From contig JAPKEI010000042.1 of assembly GCA_028872685.1 (NCBI GenBank), positions 1-12,645 of the forward strand: a DNA stretch of 12,645 nt. Reading direction: 5' to 3'. Below, piece after piece: positions 1 to 6,466 of this stretch (its first letter is position 1; each line of letters opens with the position of its first letter). Both the position numbers and the translations under genes were made by a program. This DNA is from Verrucomicrobiota bacterium. GTDB taxonomy: Bacteria; Verrucomicrobiota; Verrucomicrobiia; Limisphaerales; UBA1100. The notes beneath the pieces are model-generated. The model searched no databases. It was not told the origin of the DNA and saw only the letters and a list, made by a program, of their open reading frames with translations.

Positions 1-1
1 T

Positions 2-79
2 GAACAAATTGTAGGGGACAGTCGATTTGCAACCCAAGCACGAGAATCGGTAGAACGGTTAAAAAATAGAAACAAATAA
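2..79 (+). CDS. 3' end of an unidentified protein (partial)
   Basis: An open frame enters from the left edge and reads 25 residues (EQIVGDSRFATQ...) to a TAA at 77-79. The residues are a balanced mix of charged and hydrophobic types with an amphipathic, helix-like pattern (ARESVERLK), which is what a normal protein C-terminus looks like. A well-placed start with an AG-rich ribosome binding site follows 15 bases later, consistent with a gene ending here. The fragment is too short to assign a family. It could be the last gene of the same sulfatase-type cluster, but that is a guess from position only. Confidence 0.45.
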   Translation, partial: EQIVGDSRFATQARESVERLKNRNK

Positions 80-94
80 AGAGAAGAAAATATC

Positions 95-190
95 ATGGCG
101 AACAAAGACAAACGAAAAGAAACCAAAAAAACACCCAAACTCACCAAAGCGGAGAAGAAGAAAAAGAAACAGGAAAAGAAGGGGAAATAG
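95..190 (+). CDS. Lysine-rich 31-residue mini-protein (hypothetical)
   Basis: An ATG at 95 opens a 31-residue frame ending in TAG at 188-190. It contains 15 lysines, one arginine and four acidic residues, with a run of five lysines at residues 21-25. There is no hydrophobic segment, so it is neither a signal peptide nor a membrane protein. A purine-rich GAGAAG at 81-86 sits 8 bases before the ATG, a reasonable ribosome binding site. The stop lies 5 bases before the ATG of the first sulfatase, so ribosomes finishing here could feed that start. I do not recognise a family. It might be a small nucleic-acid-binding basic protein, a leader ORF coupled to the sulfatase, or simply an A-rich stretch that happens to be open. 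Base composition is much more A-rich than the genes that follow. Confidence 0.4.
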   Translation: MANKDKRKETKKTPKLTKAEKKKKKQEKKGK

Positions 191-195
191 TTAGA

Positions 196-1572
196 ATGCT
201 CCAGTGTTTGAAAAAGTCTGCTGCGTGCATTGCGTTTCTGTCAGTTATTTCAGTCTCCGCATCGCAAAAGCCAAACATCCTATTCATTATGGCCGATGAC
301 CTTGGCTGGATGGACTTGGCCTGCCAAGGCAACAAGCTGGTGGAAACGCCGCACCTCGACCGACTGGCCAAGCAGGGCATGCGGTTTACCAGCGCGTATG
401 CTGCGGCACCGGTTTGCTCGCCAACGAGGTGCGCGGTTTTGACCGGGCAAGCCCCAGCACGCATTGGGCTAACGACGCATTTGCCGGGGATGTATTCCCC
501 AAAAGACAACCGCCCGCAACCGGCGATCCTCACTAAGCAACTTGGTACGGAATACGTGACCATCGCCGAGCGACTGCGCGAAGCGGGCTACGCGAACGCT
601 TTTCTTGGCAAATGGCATATTGCTTCGAGTGTAGGGAAGGGAGGAAGGGTGGCTCCAGAGCTTTCACCTACCGGACAGGGGTTTGATATTAATATTGGTG
701 GCACTTCTTACGGTGGCCCGCCCAGTTTCTTTTCACCTTATCGCAATGGAGAACTGAAAGACGGGCCCGAAGGTGAGTATCTTCCTGATCGTTTGGTGGA
801 TGAGACGATTAATTTTATTGGAAAGAATAAGTCTAAACCGTGGATGACGCACCTGTGGTTTTACACCGTGCACTGGCCGATGCAGGCGCCGGAACCGTTG
901 CTCAAGAAATACGCCAACCGTAAGGGGCCCGGCCTGAACGACACGCGTTATGGCGCGATGATTGAGGCAATGGATCTGGCAATCGGTCGGTTGCTAAAAG
1001 CGCTGGATGACATGGGCCAGTCCGATAACACGCTGGTCATTTTTACGAGCGACAATGGCGGTTTTGCGGGTGTGTCCGACTGCCGTCCATTGCGAGAATC
1101 AAAAGGGCACCTGTATGAGGGCGGCATTCGTGTCCCGATGATCGTCCGCTGGCCGGGTGAAGTTAAGCCGGGCACGCTTTGCGATACACCAGTCATCAGT
1201 ATGGATTTTTACCCGACCTTTCTCGAATTGGCAGGCCTTAAGTCCGGCAAGCAACCCATCGACGGCGAAAGTCTCGTGCAGCTTTTTAAGCAGGGCGGAG
1301 AACTGAAGCGTAAGGCGATTTACTTTCATTACCCTAACTACGCCTGGCACATGGGTAATCGGCTCGGCAGTGTCATCCGCGAAGGGGACTGGAAGCTCAT
1401 TCGAAACTACGATGACAATTCATTGGAGCTGTACAATCTCTCAAAAGACCTCAGTGAAAAACGAAACGTTGCCCAGCAGCAACCCAAGCTTGCCGCGCGT
1501 CTCAACCTCCAGCTTGGCAAGTGGTTGAAGGAAACCAACGCGCCCATGCCTCGACCACCGTCGATCAAGTAG
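196..1572 (+). CDS. Exported sulfatase (arylsulfatase family)
   Basis: This 458-residue protein is a type I formylglycine sulfatase that hydrolyses sulfate esters, probably on polysaccharide fragments outside the cytoplasm. A Sec signal peptide covers residues 1-22 (KK at 6-7, a hydrophobic core, likely cleavage after VSA). The metal-binding start NILFIMADD (residues 27-35) follows. The catalytic signature CSPTR begins at Cys74, the residue converted to formylglycine. GKWH lies at 138-141, a TVHWP histidine at 226, and the metal-site pair D286/N287 in TSDNGG. Lys303 precedes the usual EGGIRVP block. The C-terminal WKLI...LELYNL segment is typical of the family, and the length is normal. The start at 196 is preceded by AAGGGG at 179-184. 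The gene begins 5 bases after the lysine-rich mini-ORF. A maturase is needed but is not in this window. Substrate is not predictable; a SulfAtlas search would place the subfamily. Confidence 0.93.
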   Translation: MLQCLKKSAACIAFLSVISVSASQKPNILFIMADDLGWMDLACQGNKLVETPHLDRLAKQGMRFTSAYAAAPVCSPTRCAVLTGQAPARIGLTTHLPGMYSPKDNRPQPAILTKQLGTEYVTIAERLREAGYANAFLGKWHIASSVGKGGRVAPELSPTGQGFDINIGGTSYGGPPSFFSPYRNGELKDGPEGEYLPDRLVDETINFIGKNKSKPWMTHLWFYTVHWPMQAPEPLLKKYANRKGPGLNDTRYGAMIEAMDLAIGRLLKALDDMGQSDNTLVIFTSDNGGFAGVSDCRPLRESKGHLYEGGIRVPMIVRWPGEVKPGTLCDTPVISMDFYPTFLELAGLKSGKQPIDGESLVQLFKQGGELKRKAIYFHYPNYAWHMGNRLGSVIREGDWKLIRNYDDNSLELYNLSKDLSEKRNVAQQQPKLAARLNLQLGKWLKETNAPMPRPPSIK

Positions 1573-1621
1573 TCGAACACTGGAAGAAGGTTACGAGAAA
1601 GCCATCTTGTCACGTCAATTT

Positions 1622-1657
1622 GGTCAAATGACCGAAATCACCGAAAAACTTTATATT
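1622..1657 (+). promoter_or_regulatory. Candidate promoter with overlapping inverted repeat before second sulfatase
   Basis: In the 145-base gap between the two sulfatases, TATATT (1652-1657) matches the -10 consensus at five of six positions. ATGACC (1628-1633) is a weaker -35 candidate at an 18-base spacing. The -35 overlaps a short inverted repeat, GGTCA-AA-TGACC at 1622-1633, which could be an operator half-site pair for a dimeric regulator. This would give a leader of roughly 50 bases before the ATG at 1718. The rest of the gap shows no intrinsic terminator. The match is modest and could be chance. Confidence 0.35.
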
Positions 1658-1717
1658 AAAGTGAAACGCCTAAGACCTCCCACATAAACACTGTTACAGG
1701 TTGAAAATTAAAGGAAA

Positions 1718-3151
1718 ATGAAAAAGACACTGCTAACTATATTGGCTTTTTGCCTCTCTCTTTCTGCCTTTGCAGCGGATAAGAAGACCCCTTACAACCT
1801 CCTGGTGATCCAGACTGATGAGCATCATTTCAAGACGCTTGGTTGTTATGGCGGTAAAATCGTCAAGACACCCAATATCGATTGGATTGCCGAAAATGGA
1901 GCCATTGCTACCAGCTTCTATGCCAACACGCCCGTCTGTTCCCCCTCGCGTGGGGCGCTCATGAGTGGCAAATACCCGCAGCATACCCCAGTAACCAATA
2001 ACAACATTCCGCTGGGTGATGACATCGTCACCTTTGCTGAAGTCTTGCGCCGTAAGGGGTACGCAACAGGATACGCCGGCAAATGGCATTTGGATGGAGA
2101 TGGAAAACCGCAGTGGGGGCCCAAGCGTAAATTCGGCTGGGAAGATAACCGGTTCATGTTCAACCGCGGTCACTGGAAGAAGTTTGAGGATACAGCGGCC
2201 GGCCCGCGCATTGCCTCACGCAATAAACAAGGCCGGGCCGATTACGGATTGGTGGGTGCAGATGAAAAGAGTTTCGCCACCGACTGGCTTACCGACAAGG
2301 TCATCAACTTTGTGAATGAAAAGAAGGGCAAGTCCTTCTGCTACATGGTGAGCTATCCCGACCCGCATGGCCCCAACAGCGTGCGCGCGCCGTACGATAA
2401 AATGTATCAGGACGTGAAGGTGCCCATTCCGAGGTCGGTCAACAAAACTCGCGAACAAACGCCTGTGTGGGCAGCGAAGGCACCAAGGCTCACGGCGGAT
2501 ACCATCCGTATTCTGATGCCCAAGTATTACGGAATGGTTAAGTGTCTCGATGACAACATCGGCCGTATTCTCGATACTTTGCGTAAGAACGGCCAGATCG
2601 AGCGTACGATCATTGTGTTTACCAGCGACCATGGTGATCTCTGCGGCGAACATGGTCGTCTGAACAAGGGCGTGCCTTTCGAGGGCTCCGCGCGCATTCC
2701 TTTCCTCATCTATACACCCGGTAAGATCAAAGGCGGAACCGTGGTTGATGAAGCCTTAAGCTGTGTGGATTTTCTGCCCACGGTGATGAGCCTGATGGAT
2801 GTGGATCACGGCCTTCAAGTGGGCGGCCGCAATGCGGCGAATCTATTCCGCGCCCAGGGCGGTCGCTGGCGGGATCTCACTATTCTACGCTCCACCAGCA
2901 ATCCTCAGGCACAGTGGCTGTGCGCGGTGAGCGATCGCTACAAACTCGTGTACGCTTCCTCCGGCAAACCGTGGCTCTTCGATTTGCAAAAGGACGCGGA
3001 CGAATTGACCAATCGATTTACCGATCCCGCCTGCCAAGCCATCGTGCGCGAAATGACCGGCGCCCTCATCGAATATTGCAAAACGCAAAAAGATCCCTAC
3101 GGCGAAGTGCCCCACATCAAAGCAGCATTGGCGGCGGCGATGAAGAAGTAA
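1718..3151 (+). CDS. Exported sulfatase (choline/iduronate-sulfatase-like branch)
   Basis: This 477-residue formylglycine sulfatase belongs to a branch different from the upstream sulfatase. The first 19-20 residues are a clear Sec signal peptide ending SAFA. The metal-binding region reads NLLVIQTDEHH (27-37), with TDEHH instead of the MADD seen upstream. CSPSR begins at Cys74, the predicted formylglycine. GKWH is at 121-124, PDPHGPN with His217, and TSDHGD with D304/H305 followed by GEHG and Lys317. The DHGD-type second metal site and the TDEHH start resemble choline-sulfatase and iduronate-sulfatase relatives, but substrate assignment is not possible by eye. AAGGA at 1711-1715 lies only a few bases before the ATG, a short spacing. 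It probably acts with the first sulfatase on the same sulfated glycan, removing sulfate at different positions. That is inference from adjacency. Confidence 0.92.
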   Translation: MKKTLLTILAFCLSLSAFAADKKTPYNLLVIQTDEHHFKTLGCYGGKIVKTPNIDWIAENGAIATSFYANTPVCSPSRGALMSGKYPQHTPVTNNNIPLGDDIVTFAEVLRRKGYATGYAGKWHLDGDGKPQWGPKRKFGWEDNRFMFNRGHWKKFEDTAAGPRIASRNKQGRADYGLVGADEKSFATDWLTDKVINFVNEKKGKSFCYMVSYPDPHGPNSVRAPYDKMYQDVKVPIPRSVNKTREQTPVWAAKAPRLTADTIRILMPKYYGMVKCLDDNIGRILDTLRKNGQIERTIIVFTSDHGDLCGEHGRLNKGVPFEGSARIPFLIYTPGKIKGGTVVDEALSCVDFLPTVMSLMDVDHGLQVGGRNAANLFRAQGGRWRDLTILRSTSNPQAQWLCAVSDRYKLVYASSGKPWLFDLQKDADELTNRFTDPACQAIVREMTGALIEYCKTQKDPYGEVPHIKAALAAAMKK

Positions 3152-3167
3152 GCGCGATCGCGATTTC

Positions 3168-3197
3168 CCATTGACGCGCGGGGCGGGACGGTTGAGT
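3168..3197 (+). promoter_or_regulatory. Candidate promoter placing +1 at the oxidoreductase start codon
   Basis: The 54-base gap upstream of the oxidoreductase contains CCATTGACGCGCG (3168-3180). Its TTGACG (3171-3176, five of six matches to the -35 consensus) starts exactly 35 bases before the ATG at 3206. A weak -10 candidate TTGAGT occupies 3192-3197. The identical 13-mer sits at the equivalent position before pyrH on the other strand. No Shine-Dalgarno is visible near the ATG, which fits a leaderless or near-leaderless message. The -10 match is poor and is the weak part of this call. Confidence 0.4.
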
Positions 3198-3205
3198 CTT
3201 GGCGC

Positions 3206-4684
3206 ATGCCAAAGCATTCCAATTCCTCTGATTCGAACCGTCGTGAATTCATCAAGAACACCGGCAAGGTAACCGCTGCCTCAGCGCTGGCGGGGGTGGC
3301 GTTGCCGCGCGTGCACTCGGCGGTGGACGACACGGTGAAGGTGGCACTCGTGGGCGCTGGCGGGCGCGGCACGGGCGCGGCAAGTAATGCGTTGTCCGTT
3401 TCCGCCGGGCACGGCCCCACTAAGCTTGTGGCGGTTGCGGATATTTTTGAGGAGAAACTTAAAAGCAGTCTCAACGGTCTCAAGCGAAAGCACGGTAAGA
3501 AGGTGGACGTGCCGGCCGATCGCCAGCACATTGGCTTCGATGGCTACAAAAAGGCGATCGATAATCTCAGCAAGGGCGATGTGGCCATCTTCACCACGCC
3601 GCCGGCGTTTCGCTGGGTATTTTATAAGTACGCGGTGGAGAAGGGGATTAATGTGTTTATGGAGAAGCCGGTTACGGCTGATGGTTATGGCACAAAAAAG
3701 ATTCTTGAGATCAATAAAGCGGCCAAGAAAAAAAATCTTAAAGTGGGCGTGGGCCTCATGTGCCGGCACAGCCGTGCGCGTGGAGCGATGGCGGAGAAAA
3801 TTCAGGAAGGCGCAATTGGCGATATCGTGCTCATGCGAAGCTATCGTATGCATGGGCCGGTGGTAACATCGAGGTCGATTCCACAAAGCATGAGTCCAGA
3901 GTACAAAGACATGGAAGAGATTCGTTGGCAGATTCGGCGCTTCCACAGTTTCATCTGGGCCAGTGGCGGTTGTTTCAATGATTTTTACATTCATAACATT
4001 GACGAGTGCTGCTGGATGAAAGGTGCTGCGATGGGAGATCCAAACAACGCGGGCGGCGATCCCTTCGACGTCATTGGCACGCGCGACAAATGGTCGTGGC
4101 CGATTATGGCGCAAGCTACGGGCGGCAAGCATTACACGGAAAACAAACAGGGCCAGCCGTACGTGGACCAAAATCTCGACACATATTCCGTGGAATATAC
4201 CTATGCTGACGGGACCAAGCTGATGCATAATGGCCGTACGATTCAAGGCTGCCACAATGAGTTTGCCAGTCACGTGCACGGTACGAAAGGCTTCGGCACG
4301 TTCTCGGCTAATGGTCATTGGCCCGCGCCGAGCGCCTTATACAGTGGGCTTACCCCGGATCCGAAAAACCAGATTTGGAAATTTCCCGCGCGCGAAACTA
4401 ATCCTTATCAGGATGAGTGGGACGATTTGCTCGATGCTATTCGCAATGACAAGCCATACAATGAAGCTGAGCGTGGTGCGTTGGCGAGCCAGGTATGTAA
4501 CATGGGTCGGATGGCTGCGCACACCGGCCAGCGCGTGACATGGGATGATGCTCTTAACGCCAAACCGCTCGCTCCAGATTTGGACCAGCTGGAAGGCTTT
4601 GATAGCAAAGCGCCCGTGACGGCTGACAAGGACGGATTTTATCCCGTGCCACAGCCGGGCATTACCAAGAAGAGTGAGTACTAA
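3206..4684 (+). CDS. Tat-exported Gfo/Idh/MocA family oxidoreductase
   Basis: A 492-residue NAD(P)-dependent oxidoreductase that probably acts on sugars or sugar derivatives. It begins with a twin-arginine signal: NRREFIKNTG at 11-20, then an alanine-rich hydrophobic stretch to about residue 39. The Rossmann fold starts at VKVALVGAGGRG (44-55). EKP at 153-155 is the family's conserved cofactor and catalytic loop. GGCFNDFYIHNID (254-266) carries the D/H pair typical of the active site in this superfamily. Export with a Tat signal implies folding and cofactor loading in the cytoplasm before export, common for PVC-group members of this family. Location next to two sulfatases suggests work on desulfated sugars; oxidation at C3 of glycosides is known for some relatives, but I cannot show that here. 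The gene follows the second sulfatase by 54 bases and precedes a small membrane protein by 2. Confidence 0.9.
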   Translation: MPKHSNSSDSNRREFIKNTGKVTAASALAGVALPRVHSAVDDTVKVALVGAGGRGTGAASNALSVSAGHGPTKLVAVADIFEEKLKSSLNGLKRKHGKKVDVPADRQHIGFDGYKKAIDNLSKGDVAIFTTPPAFRWVFYKYAVEKGINVFMEKPVTADGYGTKKILEINKAAKKKNLKVGVGLMCRHSRARGAMAEKIQEGAIGDIVLMRSYRMHGPVVTSRSIPQSMSPEYKDMEEIRWQIRRFHSFIWASGGCFNDFYIHNIDECCWMKGAAMGDPNNAGGDPFDVIGTRDKWSWPIMAQATGGKHYTENKQGQPYVDQNLDTYSVEYTYADGTKLMHNGRTIQGCHNEFASHVHGTKGFGTFSANGHWPAPSALYSGLTPDPKNQIWKFPARETNPYQDEWDDLLDAIRNDKPYNEAERGALASQVCNMGRMAAHTGQRVTWDDALNAKPLAPDLDQLEGFDSKAPVTADKDGFYPVPQPGITKKSEY

Positions 4685-4686
4685 GC

Positions 4687-5229
4687 TTGGCCGCTGTGGG
4701 TGATACGAAAGATACCGAGGCAACTGCACCGCCGCGTGAAAGTATGATGCCCTTCGTGGTGGGCATGTTCTTCATCGCACTGGGCGTTTATGTGCTGATG
4801 TATTCCACCGACCAAAACATACGCTCTAAGGATGGCGGTTGGCAGGTCAGTTATACGACCAATCAATCGGGCACACCGATGATGGTGATAAATCTCGCCA
4901 GCTCGGGCATCACGAATCGCACGGTGATTTTCAACAGAGAAACCGTGTCGGCGGATTTCAAGACGTACACCACCAATTACGTGACTCCCACGCATCTGCC
5001 GGTGGCCGTGCCCTTCGGCCAATGGTTTCACGGCGACCTCACCTATTTACCAGGCGTGGTGACGTTTAATGTGTTTGGCGCGGATGCCAATGCCACCGGT
5101 TTGCGCCACGAAGTAGAATTGCAAAAACGCGGTTTGGTGGTCAACCGCCAGCGGTATGATTGGAATGGTACGCCGGTGGAAGTGTCTCCCGCGGACAAGC
5201 GCGATTGGCCCGTGCCGGAGCTTAAGTAG
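4687..5229 (+). CDS. Single-pass membrane protein of unknown function
   Basis: This 180-residue frame starts at TTG 4687, two bases after the oxidoreductase stop. AAGAAGAG at about 4669-4676 is a possible ribosome binding site. Alternative starts are GTG 4696 or ATG 4744. The first 19 residues are polar and probably cytoplasmic. Residues 22-40 (VVGMFFIALGVYVLM) form one membrane helix. The remaining 140 residues are polar, rich in Thr, Val and Tyr, and look like a beta-rich extracytoplasmic domain. There are no cysteines in the exported part and no catalytic motif I recognise. The frame runs straight to a stop 2 bases before the convergent gene. The tight spacing suggests co-transcription and possibly translational coupling with the oxidoreductase. 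I do not recognise the family; the unusual start makes the N-terminus uncertain, but the codon pattern and hydropathy support a real gene. Confidence 0.7.
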   Translation: MAAVGDTKDTEATAPPRESMMPFVVGMFFIALGVYVLMYSTDQNIRSKDGGWQVSYTTNQSGTPMMVINLASSGITNRTVIFNRETVSADFKTYTTNYVTPTHLPVAVPFGQWFHGDLTYLPGVVTFNVFGADANATGLRHEVELQKRGLVVNRQRYDWNGTPVEVSPADKRDWPVPELK

Positions 5230-5231
5230 TT

Positions 5232-6419
5232 TTATTTCTGGAATTTGTTGAAATCAAATCCCTTCACCGCTTCAGCGGCAAGCGAACCAATTTTCCGTCG
5301 CAGCGGGATCACGCTCGGACCTTTTTCAGTAGGGTGCACGCGGTTGCAAAGGAAAATTATGAACGTGCGCGAATGGGGATCGATCCAAATGGACGGGCCG
5401 GTGAAGCCGGTGTGACCGAAGGATCCGGGTGAGAATTGGGTTCCATCTTTTTCGCCGCGCGGGCTGGAGTAGCCGGAGGTCATATCCCAGCCGAGGCCGC
5501 GCTGGAGGGTAAGGGTGGCGGGCGTTTGTGCGGTGGTCATCAGCTTCACGGTTTCCGGTGTGAAGATGGGCGCGCCGCCGTTGAGGAGGCAGCGCGCGTA
5601 TTTGGCGAGGTCGGGCGCGGTGGTGAAGAGCCCGGCGTGTCCGGCGATGCCGGCGGTCTTGCGCGCGCGCGGATCGTGCACGATGCCGCGCAGGGCTTGG
5701 CCGTCGGTGACGGTGGTGGGCGCCAAGCGGGAGTGTTTGACGGTGGGCGGGTTGTAGCCGGTATCGGTCATTTTCAACGGACCAAAAATTTCTTTTTCAC
5801 AAAACACATCAATGCGCTGGTGCGTGATACGGCGGAGAATTTCATCGAGTAACTGAAAATTAATGTCGCTGTATTTGAACGCGGTGCCGGGCGGGGTGCG
5901 GAGTTTTTCAGAAACACATTTCGCGATGCACTCGGCGTGGCCGTTCCAACCGTTCACAGAAATATCTGGGCGCAACCCACTGGTATGCGTGAGCAGATGA
6001 CGCACGGTAACGGCTTCGCGTCCATCGCCGGTGAATTCGGGAATGAATTTTTTGACAGTATCCTCAATGCTCAATCGCCCACGCTGGTGCAGTAGCAAAA
6101 TGGCGGGTGTGGTGGCGACCACTTTGGTGAGCGATGCAACATCGTAAATCGTATCGTGCCGCGCGAGGGTGTGGATGGGCTGAAGTTGACTGTGCCCGTA
6201 GGCTTTGGTGAAATGCACACCATTGCGTTCGAGCCACAGGACGCCGCCGGGCAGGCGTTTTTCGGCACGCGCCTCGGTGATAGCATCGCCGACGGCGCGA
6301 ATTTTTTGGAGGTCAAAAGTGGCGTCTAGTCGCGCGGGCGGCGGCGGGGCATCGGACCATTGTAGGCAGGACACGCAAAAAACCAGCGTCGCGACGATTA
6401 TTTGAACACGCATCAGCAT
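5232..6419 (-). CDS. Exported serine hydrolase, beta-lactamase/PBP fold
   Basis: A 395-residue member of the class C beta-lactamase-related serine hydrolase family, which includes esterases, D-aminopeptidases and carboxypeptidases. The N-terminus is hydrophobic (residues 3-17) and ends CVSC at 15-18. That could be an imperfect lipobox with lipidation at Cys18, although Cys at -3 is unusual. The SxxK motif is SLTK at 96-99, so Ser96 is the nucleophile and Lys99 the general base partner. YSDIN at 183-187 supplies the second-motif tyrosine. HTG at 336-338 is the third motif, and HLLTHTSGL (141-149) is a family hallmark. The length fits a single catalytic domain. Start codon choice is between ATG 6419 and the in-frame ATG at 6413, with no clear ribosome binding site for either. 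True beta-lactamase activity is unlikely to be its main role; peptide, ester or cell-wall substrates are equally possible. It converges with the membrane protein gene, with a 2-base gap. Confidence 0.9.
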   Translation of the reverse strand: MLMRVQIIVATLVFCVSCLQWSDAPPPPARLDATFDLQKIRAVGDAITEARAEKRLPGGVLWLERNGVHFTKAYGHSQLQPIHTLARHDTIYDVASLTKVVATTPAILLLHQRGRLSIEDTVKKFIPEFTGDGREAVTVRHLLTHTSGLRPDISVNGWNGHAECIAKCVSEKLRTPPGTAFKYSDINFQLLDEILRRITHQRIDVFCEKEIFGPLKMTDTGYNPPTVKHSRLAPTTVTDGQALRGIVHDPRARKTAGIAGHAGLFTTAPDLAKYARCLLNGGAPIFTPETVKLMTTAQTPATLTLQRGLGWDMTSGYSSPRGEKDGTQFSPGSFGHTGFTGPSIWIDPHSRTFIIFLCNRVHPTEKGPSVIPLRRKIGSLAAEAVKGFDFNKFQK

Positions 6420-6451
6420 CTGCCGTCAAAGTACCCATCCGCGCGGCGGGA

Positions 6452-6466
6452 GGCAAGGAGCTTGCC
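6452..6466 (+). promoter_or_regulatory. Ribosome binding site inside a hairpin
   Basis: GGCAAG-GAG-CTTGCC is a perfect 6-base-pair inverted repeat with a 3-base loop, ending at the base before the GTG start at 6467. The Shine-Dalgarno AAGGAG (6455-6460) lies half in the stem and half in the loop, 6 bases before the GTG. This supports GTG 6467 as the start. It also suggests that folding could limit initiation. Confidence 0.5.

Noticed and set aside
1573..1621. Possible terminator after the first sulfatase
   Set aside because: I found no stable inverted repeat followed by a T-run here.
3153..3162. Palindrome CGCGATCGCG after the second sulfatase
   Set aside because: It is short, lacks a T-run, and GC-rich self-complementary decamers are common at this base composition. 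It does not support a terminator or operator call.
3281..4318. A 345-codon open frame on the - strand inside the oxidoreductase gene
   Set aside because: It is antisense to a gene with clear motifs, and its Arg/His-rich translation shows no recognisable domain.
5265..5276. CCGCTTCAGCGG near the convergent junction as a bidirectional terminator
   Set aside because: The loop would be only 2 bases, the site lies inside coding sequence, and no T-run follows on either strand.
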